This document shows positions 1 to 9,329 of a stretch of DNA of 64,000 nucleotides, piece by piece. The DNA lies in assembly GCA_963675625.1 (NCBI GenBank), contig OY776497.1, forward strand, positions 868,001 through 932,000, read 5' to 3'. The first letter of the stretch is position 1; each line of letters opens with the position of its first letter. The DNA is from F22 sp963675625. Lineage in GTDB: Bacteria > Bacteroidota > Bacteroidia > Bacteroidales > Bacteroidaceae. The notes beneath the pieces are model-generated. The model was not told where the DNA came from, ran no database searches, and saw only the letters and a program-made list of their open reading frames with translations. Position numbers and translations under genes: made by a program.

Positions 1-133
1 CACTGATAAACCAATTGTCTCTAAACATATTAGTTTCCACTTTGTACTTGGCATCTTTGTTTTCAACTGTTTGTGCAGACAAGGCAGTAAAGCACCCTAG
101 AAACACAACAATAAACAACAAATTTCTTTTCAT
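1..133 (-). CDS. OmpA-like outer membrane protein, N-terminal fragment
   Basis: The reading frame runs off the left edge of the window; only about 44 codons are present. It starts MKRNLLFIVVFLGCFTALSA, a clean type I signal peptide (two basic residues, hydrophobic core, small residues before the expected cut before QTVENK). The following residues KYKVETNMFRDNWFIS resemble the start of Bacteroidales OmpA-family beta-barrel proteins, where a KVETN..F.DNWF pattern opens the barrel. Only the export signal is certain; family assignment rests on this short motif and needs the rest of the gene. A promoter-like pair lies about 130 bases upstream of the start. Confidence 0.6.
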   Translation of the reverse strand, partial: MKRNLLFIVVFLGCFTALSAQTVENKDAKYKVETNMFRDNWFIS

Positions 134-445
134 ATCCATACTAGTTTAAATTAGTAATCTAATGTTATCTCAAAATATAAAAATCCTTCATATACAGTTT
201 AGCTATTCATTTTCAGCACGAACAAGGTGTATAATCGGACTACATAGACATTATATGGAAACAAATATACACATAAATATATTAGAATCGCAAAAAAAAC
301 AAAAGAAAAAAATTGTTACAGGGCAAAATAATAGAGTCTATCCAATCCACACATCCTTTATCAACACAATACTTTTTAAATAATTCATCCAATTTTCCAA
401 GTAAACGATCGATATGTATTTAACTAAAAAAGCACATAAAAAAAA
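134..445. other. Intergenic region between dnaX and the OmpA-like gene
   Basis: AT-rich spacer of about 310 bases. On the minus strand it holds a candidate promoter for the OmpA-like gene: CAAATATA at 262-269 (reads TATATTTG) with CAAA at 291-294 (reads TTTG) 21 bases further upstream. A 73-codon plus-strand frame at 162-383 has no recognisable features and looks accidental. No clear terminator for dnaX is visible. Confidence 0.5.
262..294 (-). promoter_or_regulatory. Bacteroidetes-type promoter for the OmpA-like gene
   Basis: On the minus strand the order is TTTG (294-291), 21 bases, TATATTTG (269-262), matching the Bacteroidetes sigma-ABfr consensus TTTG-N19/21-TAnnTTTG. Transcription would start near 255 and leave a leader of about 120 bases before the start codon at 133, a length common for abundant outer membrane protein mRNAs. 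Confidence 0.5.
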
Positions 446-2350
446 TTACAGATGTAAATCAAAAAGTCTACGTAAATCTCGTACAGCTTCATTTTTGTCT
501 ACCATATGATTATACAGTTCAACACCTGATATTTTCTGCTCATGAGACTTGAGTTTTTTTATTGCAAAGCGAATATTAAACAAAGAATTATTCAACTCAC
601 TACGCATGCGATTTACAATGTATTGGTAAGCTAGATTAGCTTGTTGTAAATCTACATCAGACAACAATTCAACAAGAGCTTCGCGACCGTTCCGCTGTAA
701 AATAGGACGCCCTTCAAAAACAGCTCGTAAAATTTTATATTGTTCGGGAAGAGTTTCTATAAGTTTATTCCAAACTTTTACAATTCGATCCTCAGAAACG
801 AATTCATCACCACTACTCTTTCGTTGATCATCTACTCTCTCTATCTTTGAAATAGACTGATTATTAGGATTTACAATTTCTTCTTTGACATTTTCATGCA
901 CACTCTTATCGTCTGAATCAACTTCTTTTACTTTCGAATAACCATCTACATTAGTTACACTTAAAGACATACGTTTTGTCAATACATTTGACTTTCTAGT
1001 ATACACACTCTGCTCTTCCTGCACCGTGGACAACACATCAACAGATGGGGTTGTTTGATTCGACACAGCCATCGAAATTGGTTTTTCATCTACATGCTTT
1101 TGTACAGTTTGCTCAGAGGAAGGCGAAGTCTCTAACCTATTTTTCCCTGTCACTAATTGGCTAGATTTAGATCCTTGAACACTAGTTTGTTGTACAAATG
1201 TTTTTTTTATTTTTGCAGTAGTTTGATCTAAAGGATCAGGCAACATAGTAGGCTGCATTATCTGACACAATTTAATAATAACCATCTCCACAAGTAGACG
1301 CTTATTATTACTCTCCCTATAATCCAAATCGGCTTGTACACAGATAGCTAACGCACGATACAAGAAGGCCAAATGTGTAGTACATCCCTGATCCACATAT
1401 CGCTGTCTAATTGTAGCTCCGACCTCCAAAAGTTCACCTGTTTTTGAGTCGCCAGCGACCATTAAATTCCGAAAATGTCCAGATAAACCACTAAGAAACA
1501 AACGTCCATCAAACCCATAATTGAGTATTTCATTAATGACAAGCATACTTGAGCGCACATCTCCTGCTAAGAACAAATCAACTAGCCTAAAGTAATACTC
1601 GTAGTCAAGTACATGCAAATTTTCAATAACTTTTGCATAAGTCAAAGCACCTCCTGAATAACTCACTACTTGGTCAAATATAGAAAGTGCGTCACGCATA
1701 CCTCCATCCGCTTTTAAAGCAACTACTTGAAGCGCATCTGACTCATAAGATATGTCTTCGCTTTTAGCGACATATTCCAGATGTGCGACAATATCTTGAA
1801 GAGTGATTCGATTAAAATCATAGATCTGACATCTTGATAAAATAGTGGCTAACAACTTATGTTTTTCTGTAGTTGCTAAAATAAAAACAGCATGAGCAGG
1901 AGGCTCTTCCAATGTTTTTAGAAAAGCATTAAAAGCAGCAGACGAAAGCATATGCACCTCATCAATAATATACACTTTATATTTTCCTAAAGAAGGCATT
2001 ATTTGTACTTGTTCAATCAACTGCTTGATATCGTTTACGGAATTGTTGGAAGCAGCATCCATTTCGTATATATTCAGAGAACGTTGTTCATTGAATGCAC
2101 GACAGGAAGCACACTGGTTACATGCTTCACCATCTGAAGTACGGTGCGTACAATTAATTGTTTTAGCAAAAATACGTGCACATGTAGTCTTTCCCACTCC
2201 ACGTGGTCCACTAAACAAATAGGCATGAGCCAATTTATTCTTCATTATCGCATTTTTTAATGTAGTGACTAGTGCCCCTTGCCCTACTACAGATGCAAAT
2301 GTAGCTGGACGATATTTACGTGCTGAAACAACATACCTTGATTCTTCCAT
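446..2350 (-). CDS. dnaX: DNA polymerase III subunit gamma/tau
   Basis: Clamp-loader ATPase that loads the beta sliding clamp and couples the replisome. The 634-residue protein shows Walker A GPRGVGKTT at residues 48-56, the four-cysteine zinc site (Cys67, 77, 80, 83), Walker B IIDEVH and the sensor stretch ILATTEKHK. A low-complexity charged linker (about 370-520) leads to a C-terminal tau-like region. Length and order match Bacteroidetes DnaX. It begins MEESRYVVSARKYRP, the standard start of the family. A -7-like element CAAAGGTA at 2405-2412 (TACCTTTG on the coding strand) lies 55 bases upstream. Whether a shorter gamma form is made by frameshifting cannot be told from the sequence. Confidence 0.97.
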   Translation of the reverse strand: MEESRYVVSARKYRPATFASVVGQGALVTTLKNAIMKNKLAHAYLFSGPRGVGKTTCARIFAKTINCTHRTSDGEACNQCASCRAFNEQRSLNIYEMDAASNNSVNDIKQLIEQVQIMPSLGKYKVYIIDEVHMLSSAAFNAFLKTLEEPPAHAVFILATTEKHKLLATILSRCQIYDFNRITLQDIVAHLEYVAKSEDISYESDALQVVALKADGGMRDALSIFDQVVSYSGGALTYAKVIENLHVLDYEYYFRLVDLFLAGDVRSSMLVINEILNYGFDGRLFLSGLSGHFRNLMVAGDSKTGELLEVGATIRQRYVDQGCTTHLAFLYRALAICVQADLDYRESNNKRLLVEMVIIKLCQIMQPTMLPDPLDQTTAKIKKTFVQQTSVQGSKSSQLVTGKNRLETSPSSEQTVQKHVDEKPISMAVSNQTTPSVDVLSTVQEEQSVYTRKSNVLTKRMSLSVTNVDGYSKVKEVDSDDKSVHENVKEEIVNPNNQSISKIERVDDQRKSSGDEFVSEDRIVKVWNKLIETLPEQYKILRAVFEGRPILQRNGREALVELLSDVDLQQANLAYQYIVNRMRSELNNSLFNIRFAIKKLKSHEQKISGVELYNHMVDKNEAVRDLRRLFDLHL

Positions 2351-2561
2351 ATTCCTTAAGTTTAAAACGTAAAAAATCTTGCAAATTTAAACTGAAAATC
2401 CACACAAAGGTAGTCGTTTTTTTTACTTTTACCCCGTACTCAGAAATAAAAAAAATCACTCTACTCAACAGACCTTTTAAGCATTAATACTTTTTCACAT
2501 TAAATACCTTTTAAATGTAGACAAAAAAAAGATATAGCCACATAGTATAAAAGAATTGTTG

Positions 2562-2569
2562 TATATTTG
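2562..2569 (+). promoter_or_regulatory. -7 element of exopolysaccharide operon promoter
   Basis: TATATTTG followed by GCATCG lies 31 bases before the first gene of the exopolysaccharide operon and fits TAnnTTTG. No TTTG is present 19-21 bases upstream, so the -33 element is weak or replaced by an activator site. Confidence 0.45.
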
Positions 2570-2600
2570 CATCGTTAATATGTTAAAGTAAACTCTTTAT

Positions 2601-3425
2601 ATGGCTAACAGATCATTTATTCAACTATTTCTCGTGATAATGGTAGTTTGTACTACACCAAGTTTTTTGTGTGCACAAACTCAAAACACTCAGCCATCTC
2701 AACCTCAAGAACAGATAGGTAAACTATTAGATGATGACAAGGTAGGTGAAACGGATTATGCAAGTATTCTTGAAGAGAAAAAAGCTAGTGATTTAAAGCT
2801 TCCACCTTTAAGTGTTTTGTTTGAAAACATGAAAAACACACCTAAATACAAGATGGCTTTGAATGAATACAAAATATCTAAAAGTACTTTAGGTTCAACG
2901 AGACGTGCCCCTTTAAATTGGGTATCTATTGGTGCATCGTATGCATATGGTCAGTTTGGTTCTCAAAGCCAGAGTACAGCAGAAACAACTCCTGTCACAA
3001 CAAGTGTAGCCAACGGAGTTACAACTTCCTATGGAATGACTGCTAGTGTCGGTACAACTATTGGCAATATTATCGACTATAGATCTACAGTAAGACGAGC
3101 AAGATTGGCCACAGAAAACTCAAAACTCACATTTCTGGAAGAATATCAAAATCAGAAACTTCAAGTGATGGAACTATATAACAAAATTGAATCACTGATG
3201 AATACTTTAGGAAGTTTAGCACAATCAGAAATTTTAGCAACAGCCGACTACGAGTATGCCCAACAAGAATTTATGGCGGGCAGCAATAACAATCCAAACA
3301 CCATGTCTAGAGCAAAAGAAAGACAAAATGCGGCTAAAATGGGTTTTGCAAATGCAAAAACTGAATTGAATACTTATTTAATTCGGTTAGAGATCTTAAC
3401 TCATACTCAGATATTAGAAAAATAA
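2601..3425 (+). CDS. Half-length TolC-like exopolysaccharide export protein
   Basis: First gene of the exopolysaccharide operon. It has a signal peptide (cut likely after the LCAQT region, residues about 1-26), a short polar linker, and from about residue 75 one TolC-type unit: helix, a strand-rich amphipathic part (about 110-165, many Ser/Thr/Gly), then long coiled-coil helices rich in Gln/Glu/Lys to the end. Classical TolC/OEP proteins carry two such repeats in about 430 residues; this one has about 274 and a single repeat. It is 4 bases from the co-polymerase gene, so it probably works with it in polymer export across the outer membrane or periplasm. Function is inferred from fold and context; exact role unknown. 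Confidence 0.6.
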   Translation: MANRSFIQLFLVIMVVCTTPSFLCAQTQNTQPSQPQEQIGKLLDDDKVGETDYASILEEKKASDLKLPPLSVLFENMKNTPKYKMALNEYKISKSTLGSTRRAPLNWVSIGASYAYGQFGSQSQSTAETTPVTTSVANGVTTSYGMTASVGTTIGNIIDYRSTVRRARLATENSKLTFLEEYQNQKLQVMELYNKIESLMNTLGSLAQSEILATADYEYAQQEFMAGSNNNPNTMSRAKERQNAAKMGFANAKTELNTYLIRLEILTHTQILEK

Positions 3426-3429
3426 AGAT

Positions 3430-5688
3430 ATGGATAATTTAATATACATCCTACGTTTTTTTTATAGGATTAGGCTTTGGATTATTATTTGTCCTTTGCT
3501 AATGGCTTACTATGTGTATAAGAAATACGATGGTGCACATGGGAATTATTCTTGTACAAGCACAGTGTACACAGGAGTAATAAACAGCAATTTAAGTGGA
3601 AATACAAAAGATGAATCTGAGAGGCAAAGGGCTAATCTGCTAAAAATAATGTCTGCAAAAAGCACTTTAAAAAGAGTTTCTTTTCGACTTTTTGCGCGCG
3701 TCATGATATTTGGGTCGCCAGATAAAGACACTCAAGTATGTAGTGCAGCTTCATACAACGACATATATAACCGATGCAAATGGCACAAGGATTTATTAGC
3801 TATTATAGACAAGACCAGTGAAACTCAAACTGTCAAAAACTTATACAGATACGAAAAACAGGATAAAAACAATTTTGTATATGGTCTTTTTAATTATTTT
3901 CACCCTCACTATAGCTATAATGCATTAAAACAGATTGTTATTACTCCTGTTCCTGGAACCGACCTTGTAGATTTGAGTTATGAAAATAACGATGCAGCAA
4001 TTGTGTACAATACTCTAGAAATTTTACTTGAAGAATTCGTTAATGAGTATAAGGACATCAGATACGGTGAAACTGACAATGTCATTCAATTTTTCTATGG
4101 CGAATTTTCAAGAGTAGCTGAAGAGCTTGCTGTAGCAGAGGATTCTCTTACACACTATCAAGTTAAGAACAAAATCATCAATTATAGCGAGGAGACACGT
4201 GCCATGGCGCTATTAAACTCTAGCATGAATGTTACTCGTATGAATAATACAATTGATTTAGAGACTGCCAAAAGTAAATTGGATCTCCTTGAAGCAAAAA
4301 TGCAGGGAAAACTTAACCAAATAAAATCAAACAGAGAATTTATACAGCTTCTTACTGAATCTTCTAATCTTTCTAGTAAAGTATCTCAACTAGAACCATT
4401 CTCCCAATCAAGGAGTGACAGTAAAGGGATTAATAAAGATTCTATAAAATTAGACAACTACAAAAGAAAGCTTCTAATCACCAACAACAAGTTATACAAC
4501 CTCACTCATGACCTAGCTGAGGCCCAACACACAAAGGATGGGATAGCACAAGAATCTGTAATCACAGAATGGCTTACAATAAAACTTCAATTGCTCGCTG
4601 CTGAACAAGCAAAAAAATCAATTGATTTCAAAGTTGATAGTATAGAACATCAATACATTCGTTTTGCTCCTATTGGCTCTACTTTAAAAAGGAAAGAAAG
4701 AAATATTAATTTTAAAGAAAGTAATTACATGGAGTTTTTAAAGGCGTATAACGCAGCTGTTTTAAGAAAAAAGAACCTTGAAATGACTGCAGCTACAATA
4801 CGTGTGCTCAATCCTCCAACATTGCCACTCACACCTAAATCAATAGGAAGAAAGAACTTAGTAATAACAGCTTTTATTATCACCATGATGCTAGTTATTG
4901 TCTTCTTTTTCTTAATTGAAATTTTAGACCGTACACTCAGGGATGTAATAAGAACAAAACGATTAACAGGCTTAGATATCATTTGTGCTTTCCCAGGAAA
5001 CTCCAATTACAGAAAAAGGAAATACAATGAATCTTGTCGAGAGATTGCGGCTAAGCAACTAAGCACACATATTCTTCAATATTTTAATGAACACGAGGAG
5101 AATACTCCTTACATTATAGGCTTACTGAGTACAGAGCAGGAAGATGGAAAATCTACTATAGCAGAATATCTTAAAACATACTGGGAAAGATTAGGTATTT
5201 CGGTCAAACACCTGAATTGGAAAAATGATTTCAATGCCTTATCCAAAGAGTATTTACTCGCTGAAAAATTGGATGATATATATACTCCTGGAGATGAAAA
5301 TATTCTAATTATTGAACACCCCAACATTAGCCAGTATAATATAAGAAATCAGTTGCTTACCCTCTCTAATGTAAATATCTTTGTTGCTCGAGCTACTAGA
5401 GCTTGGAAAAACACAGACGATCTATACATGAGAGAATTAAAAGAGCTAAATGGAGACACTCCTTTACTTGCCATTCTAAATAAAACACATCGTTCCGAAA
5501 CAGAACAGTTTACTGGTATGCTCCCTCCTTATTCTTGGTTCAACCGCCTTATGTACAAATTTAGTCAACTAGGTTTGACTGCTTCCGAACAAAACGAAAA
5601 AGCAATGGAAACCAATAAAGAGGAGGTACAACCCGAAGAAGAATTAAACGATATAGAATCGGACAAGAAAGAAAATGATATAACTTAA
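3430..5688 (+). CDS. Wzz/GumC-type polysaccharide co-polymerase with degenerate BY-kinase domain
   Basis: Inner-membrane polysaccharide chain-length/co-polymerase protein. It has a first membrane helix at about residues 10-28, a long periplasmic coiled-coil region (about 190-440), a proline-rich stretch NPPTLPLTPK before the second helix (about 475-500), and a cytoplasmic domain (about 510-720) at the place of the BY-kinase domain. That domain keeps the GKST of Walker A (about residue 571) but in the context TEQEDGKST, the Walker A' aspartates are absent (HLNWKND), Walker B reads ILIIEHP with Glu for Asp, and there is no C-terminal tyrosine cluster. So chain-length control is likely, tyrosine autophosphorylation is not. 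Flanked by the TolC-like gene (4 bases) and the polymerase gene (12 bases). Confidence 0.8.
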   Translation: MDNLIYILRFFYRIRLWIIICPLLMAYYVYKKYDGAHGNYSCTSTVYTGVINSNLSGNTKDESERQRANLLKIMSAKSTLKRVSFRLFARVMIFGSPDKDTQVCSAASYNDIYNRCKWHKDLLAIIDKTSETQTVKNLYRYEKQDKNNFVYGLFNYFHPHYSYNALKQIVITPVPGTDLVDLSYENNDAAIVYNTLEILLEEFVNEYKDIRYGETDNVIQFFYGEFSRVAEELAVAEDSLTHYQVKNKIINYSEETRAMALLNSSMNVTRMNNTIDLETAKSKLDLLEAKMQGKLNQIKSNREFIQLLTESSNLSSKVSQLEPFSQSRSDSKGINKDSIKLDNYKRKLLITNNKLYNLTHDLAEAQHTKDGIAQESVITEWLTIKLQLLAAEQAKKSIDFKVDSIEHQYIRFAPIGSTLKRKERNINFKESNYMEFLKAYNAAVLRKKNLEMTAATIRVLNPPTLPLTPKSIGRKNLVITAFIITMMLVIVFFFLIEILDRTLRDVIRTKRLTGLDIICAFPGNSNYRKRKYNESCREIAAKQLSTHILQYFNEHEENTPYIIGLLSTEQEDGKSTIAEYLKTYWERLGISVKHLNWKNDFNALSKEYLLAEKLDDIYTPGDENILIIEHPNISQYNIRNQLLTLSNVNIFVARATRAWKNTDDLYMRELKELNGDTPLLAILNKTHRSETEQFTGMLPPYSWFNRLMYKFSQLGLTASEQNEKAMETNKEEVQPEEELNDIESDKKENDIT

Positions 5689-5700
5689 AAAGTTATTAGT

Positions 5701-7200
5701 ATGCAAAAGCTAATCCAGTCTACAATACGACAGGCCACTCCAGCAATTATACTTGTTGTGTTATTACTAATCGCTTACAAATTTATCATTGTAGGTAATT
5801 TCGTATTGCCATTAGGATTGATTGGCATAATTGGAGCGGTAATATGCGCAATTGCAGTACTTCCACGTCCCAGAATATTTCTTGTTCTGCTGTATATAAT
5901 AAACTATTATATATATGCAATTCAAAGATATTATGTACATGGGTTGAAAGTAGGTGTAGCCATGCTAGCTTTAATTATCTTTGGCTTTGTACTTACAATT
6001 CTGTATAATTGGACAAATAAACTATCATTCAAGAACTTAAACAACATAATGATATATGGATATTTGGCTTTATTAGCCGAATATTTCGTTCATTTATTTA
6101 GATATTCTGGCGTACTAAAAGCTTGGATTATTTGGACTTTAGTTATTGTTTTTCTACCCCTTGCATCAGCTTTTTTCATACATGTCTTTTTCGCAAAAGA
6201 AAAATACCTTAGATATATGCTCATAATATGGGGCATATTAAGTGTCACTGGAGCTATAAAAGGCTGGTATCAACGCTCGCATGGTTTTGACCCTACAGAG
6301 TTGACTTGGTTATGGGGAGGTGCATATAAAACACACTTCCTAAGAACTGGTGTACGATACTTCTCTTTTTTTACAGACGCAGCAAACTACGGAACAAGTA
6401 TGGCTATGACAGCAGTTGCCTATGGAATATGTTTCTTATATGAGAAAAAGATACTCATTAAACTTTTTTACCTTGGCGTTTTTTTAGCAGGAATGTATGG
6501 ACTACTTATAAGTGGAACACGAAGTGCGTTTGCAGTTCCAGGAGCTGCAGCTCTAGTATTTATAATTAGTTCTAAAAACAGCAAACTTATTATAGCAAGC
6601 GTTCTACTATTGATCGGTTCCTATTCTTTTCTAAAATACACTGACATCGGAGAAAGTAACAGATTTGTTAGCAGAACAAGAACGATAGTACACTACGATG
6701 AAGATGCTTCATTTCAAGTGCGCATGATCAATCAAAGAGCTGTCAAAAAAGTCATGAGAGATTACCCCTTTGGTGTAGGTGTTGGCATGAGTGCAAGTAG
6801 GTGCTTAGAATATGGATTTCACTTCCCAACTGCTCCATATGCTACCGATTCATGGTTTGTTATGGTTTGGCAAGATACAGGAATTGTCGGTTTGTGTTAT
6901 TATCTTATTATTATTGTAGTCGTATTGATTGGAGGCATGCGCATCACAATTTACAAGATTAAAGACCCCTACGTTAAAGGGTACATGATGGCTATGCTAT
7001 GTACATTTGCAGGAGCAATGGCAGGTGGGTATTCTAATGAAGTATTAAGTTATCCCAATGGTATACTATGCTACTCTTGTCTAGCTTTTGTCTACATTGG
7101 CACCATCATTGATAAAGAAGTTTTAGAACGGAAACGTCATAATATGCCGTTCAAATATTTCGGTCTATCTTGGAAATATGGAGAACTAGAAATCTTGTAA
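5701..7200 (+). CDS. O-antigen ligase/Wzy-type polysaccharide polymerase
   Basis: Integral membrane protein of 499 residues with about 10-12 hydrophobic segments and one large external loop (about residues 195-260 and 320-385), the layout of the Wzy_C/O-antigen ligase family. The GTRSAF motif (about residue 270) preceding a membrane helix, and the conserved late-loop region DYPFGVGVGMSASR, are typical of this family. It would polymerise or transfer lipid-linked repeat units at the periplasmic face. It sits between the co-polymerase and glycosyltransferase genes in one operon, which favours polymerase over LPS ligase. Individual catalytic residues cannot be assigned without alignment. Confidence 0.8.
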   Translation: MQKLIQSTIRQATPAIILVVLLLIAYKFIIVGNFVLPLGLIGIIGAVICAIAVLPRPRIFLVLLYIINYYIYAIQRYYVHGLKVGVAMLALIIFGFVLTILYNWTNKLSFKNLNNIMIYGYLALLAEYFVHLFRYSGVLKAWIIWTLVIVFLPLASAFFIHVFFAKEKYLRYMLIIWGILSVTGAIKGWYQRSHGFDPTELTWLWGGAYKTHFLRTGVRYFSFFTDAANYGTSMAMTAVAYGICFLYEKKILIKLFYLGVFLAGMYGLLISGTRSAFAVPGAAALVFIISSKNSKLIIASVLLLIGSYSFLKYTDIGESNRFVSRTRTIVHYDEDASFQVRMINQRAVKKVMRDYPFGVGVGMSASRCLEYGFHFPTAPYATDSWFVMVWQDTGIVGLCYYLIIIVVVLIGGMRITIYKIKDPYVKGYMMAMLCTFAGAMAGGYSNEVLSYPNGILCYSCLAFVYIGTIIDKEVLERKRHNMPFKYFGLSWKYGELEIL

Positions 7201-7215
7201 ATAAGGAAAAACTAA

Positions 7216-8139
7216 ATGAACTCAACATCTACAAATAAGCCTATAATATCCTTTGTAACCATCTCATACAATGGCTACAAAGACACTTGCGAATTGATAG
7301 AATCACTTCATAAAAATATAACATCTGTACCATATGAGATCATAGTTGTAGATAATGCGTCTAAAAACAATGACGCTAAAACACTTCAAAAGAACTACCC
7401 AACTATTCATGCAATCCGCAGCGAACATAATGGTGGGTTTTCTGCAGGCAATAACATAGGTATAAAGCAAGCAAAAGGAAAATATATTTTTCTTATAAAT
7501 AATGACACATATATTGAAGAAGACAATCTACAATCACTTATAGAGCGTATAGAGTCCAAGCCTGAAATTGGAGCTGTATCTCCTAAAATAAAGTTCTCCT
7601 TTCCTCCTCAAAACATCCAATATGCAGGTTATACGAAACTCTCTCCAATTACACTAAGAAATCAACCAATTGGATTTGATCAACCAGATCACCCACAATA
7701 CAATACTCCTCAAAAACAATGGTACTTACATGGCGCTGCCTTACTACTGAAAAAAGAAATTATTGAGAAAGTAGGTACAATGCCCGAACTATTTTTCTTA
7801 TATTACGAAGAATTAGACTGGACAACTCAAATGAGAGACGCTGGATACGAATTATGGTATGAGCCCCGCATGACAGTCTTTCATAAAGAGAGTCAGTCTA
7901 CAGGTCAAGCTAGTCCTTTGCGTACCTACTATTTAACAAGAAACAGGTTACTCTATGCATATAGAAATCTCAAAGGGATAAATCGTTATTTATCAATCAT
8001 ATACCAAATAGGCATTGCTATTCCTAAAGGATATATAGTAAACCTATGTAAAAGAAACAATAAAGTAGCCAACGCTCACCTACAGGGTGCAATAGATTTT
8101 TTCAAAATTGAAGACAAAAATGCTCAACATTATGAATAA
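7216..8139 (+). CDS. GT2 family glycosyltransferase (rhamnosyltransferase-like)
   Basis: Cytosolic GT-A fold sugar transferase of 307 residues. Visible landmarks are the nucleotide-binding start SFVTISYNGYKDT, VVDNASKNN (about residue 50), the GFSAGNNIGIKQAKG block, the metal-binding NND motif in FLINNDTYIE (about 95), and the acceptor-side ED-like motif YYEELDWTTQMRDAGYELWY (about 195-215). This pattern is that of WbbL/RfbF-like transferases. It lies 15 bases behind the polymerase gene and overlaps the next gene by up to 32 bases, so it is part of the same operon and builds the repeat unit. Donor sugar unknown. Confidence 0.87.
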   Translation: MNSTSTNKPIISFVTISYNGYKDTCELIESLHKNITSVPYEIIVVDNASKNNDAKTLQKNYPTIHAIRSEHNGGFSAGNNIGIKQAKGKYIFLINNDTYIEEDNLQSLIERIESKPEIGAVSPKIKFSFPPQNIQYAGYTKLSPITLRNQPIGFDQPDHPQYNTPQKQWYLHGAALLLKKEIIEKVGTMPELFFLYYEELDWTTQMRDAGYELWYEPRMTVFHKESQSTGQASPLRTYYLTRNRLLYAYRNLKGINRYLSIIYQIGIAIPKGYIVNLCKRNNKVANAHLQGAIDFFKIEDKNAQHYE

Positions 8140-9313
8140 TATACCTTCATTTATAGACACAGCAGACAGCATATTATTTATTGTATTTTTAATATGCGTC
8201 GTGTATCTTTTTATATTCTCATTTGCTTCATTGTTTGACAAAAAATTTGACTATATGCCTGCAAAAAAGAAATTAAGATACTTAGTATTATATCCTGCTT
8301 ACGCTGAAGATAATGTCATTATTGAATCCATAAACTGCTTTTTAAAACAGGACTATCCTAAAAACAAATATGATGTGGCCGTCATATCAGACCATATGCA
8401 AGAAGAGACAAATAGACAACTTAAGGGACTTCCAATTACCGTCCTTGAACCTATATTTGAAACCAGCACAAAAGCTAAAGCTCTTAATTTTGCGATTAAA
8501 CAAATGCCTAATGATTATGATTGCGTCATAATTTTAGATGCAGATAATCACGTGGATATAGATTTTTTAAACCGTCTAAACGATGCTTACTCATCAAGCA
8601 AAGCTGCCATCCAAGTAAGACGTATTGAGAAGAAAATCACCTCTGAAATCTCACTAATTGACGCGATAACCGAGGAAGTCAACAATGGGATATTCAGATC
8701 TGGACACGTCAGACTTGGCTTATCTTCAGCCTTATCTGGCAGTGGAATGCTTTTTTCATACGATTGGTTTGCTAAAAATGTTGACAAACTCAAAACAACT
8801 GGTGAAGACAAAGAACTTGAAGTGCTGCTGTTGACACAAAGACAATACATAGATTTTCTCTCTGACGTGTATGTGTACGACGAAAAAACTCCAAGTCAAG
8901 ATATTATGAAAAATCAGAGAAAAAGATGGGCAGCCGCCAAACATCGTATTTTCATGACTTCGCTCCCTAAACTTCCAGAGGCTTTGATTAAAGGAAACAT
9001 CGACTTTGTGATGAAAATTATTCAGTGGATGATTCCATCTATGTTTATTCAAATAGCTGGAATCTCAGTTATAGCAACCATCACAACAATTATAGATTTG
9101 TTTTACGATAGTCCTCTACTTTGCATTAAATGGTGGTTATTACTAATCCTTCTTGGTCTCACGATTATGATCCCAATTCCTGACCGGCTTTCTGGGAAAG
9201 AGCTCAACAAGGCCCTACTAAAGCTTCCAGTCATTCTGATGGACAACATAAAAAATCGCTTTAATTTAGGAGGTGCTCACAAACACTTTATACACACGCA
9301 ACATGGTGATTAA
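8108..9313 (+). CDS. Membrane-bound processive-type GT2 glycosyltransferase
   Basis: The 401-residue protein has an N-terminal membrane helix (about 15-40), a GT2 core, and two C-terminal membrane helices (about 310-360), as in cellulose/hyaluronan synthase-like enzymes. The core keeps the DAD motif in ILDADNHVD (about 145), the GSGMLFS stretch, the ED pair in TGEDKELEVLLL and a QxxRW motif (NQRKRW, about 275), the signature of processive or inverting membrane transferases. The start used here overlaps the previous gene by 32 bases; Met codons at 8120 and 8132 are equally possible and 8132 gives the smallest overlap. It likely adds a sugar to the lipid carrier or chain of the same polymer. 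Confidence 0.82.
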   Translation: MKTKMLNIMNNIPSFIDTADSILFIVFLICVVYLFIFSFASLFDKKFDYMPAKKKLRYLVLYPAYAEDNVIIESINCFLKQDYPKNKYDVAVISDHMQEETNRQLKGLPITVLEPIFETSTKAKALNFAIKQMPNDYDCVIILDADNHVDIDFLNRLNDAYSSSKAAIQVRRIEKKITSEISLIDAITEEVNNGIFRSGHVRLGLSSALSGSGMLFSYDWFAKNVDKLKTTGEDKELEVLLLTQRQYIDFLSDVYVYDEKTPSQDIMKNQRKRWAAAKHRIFMTSLPKLPEALIKGNIDFVMKIIQWMIPSMFIQIAGISVIATITTIIDLFYDSPLLCIKWWLLLILLGLTIMIPIPDRLSGKELNKALLKLPVILMDNIKNRFNLGGAHKHFIHTQHGD

Positions 9314-9329
9314 TTAAATCTACAGAGTC

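Noticed and set aside
162..383. 73-codon plus-strand frame next to the OmpA-like gene
   Set aside because: No signal peptide, domain or start context; overlaps the minus-strand promoter; composition is that of AT-rich spacer.
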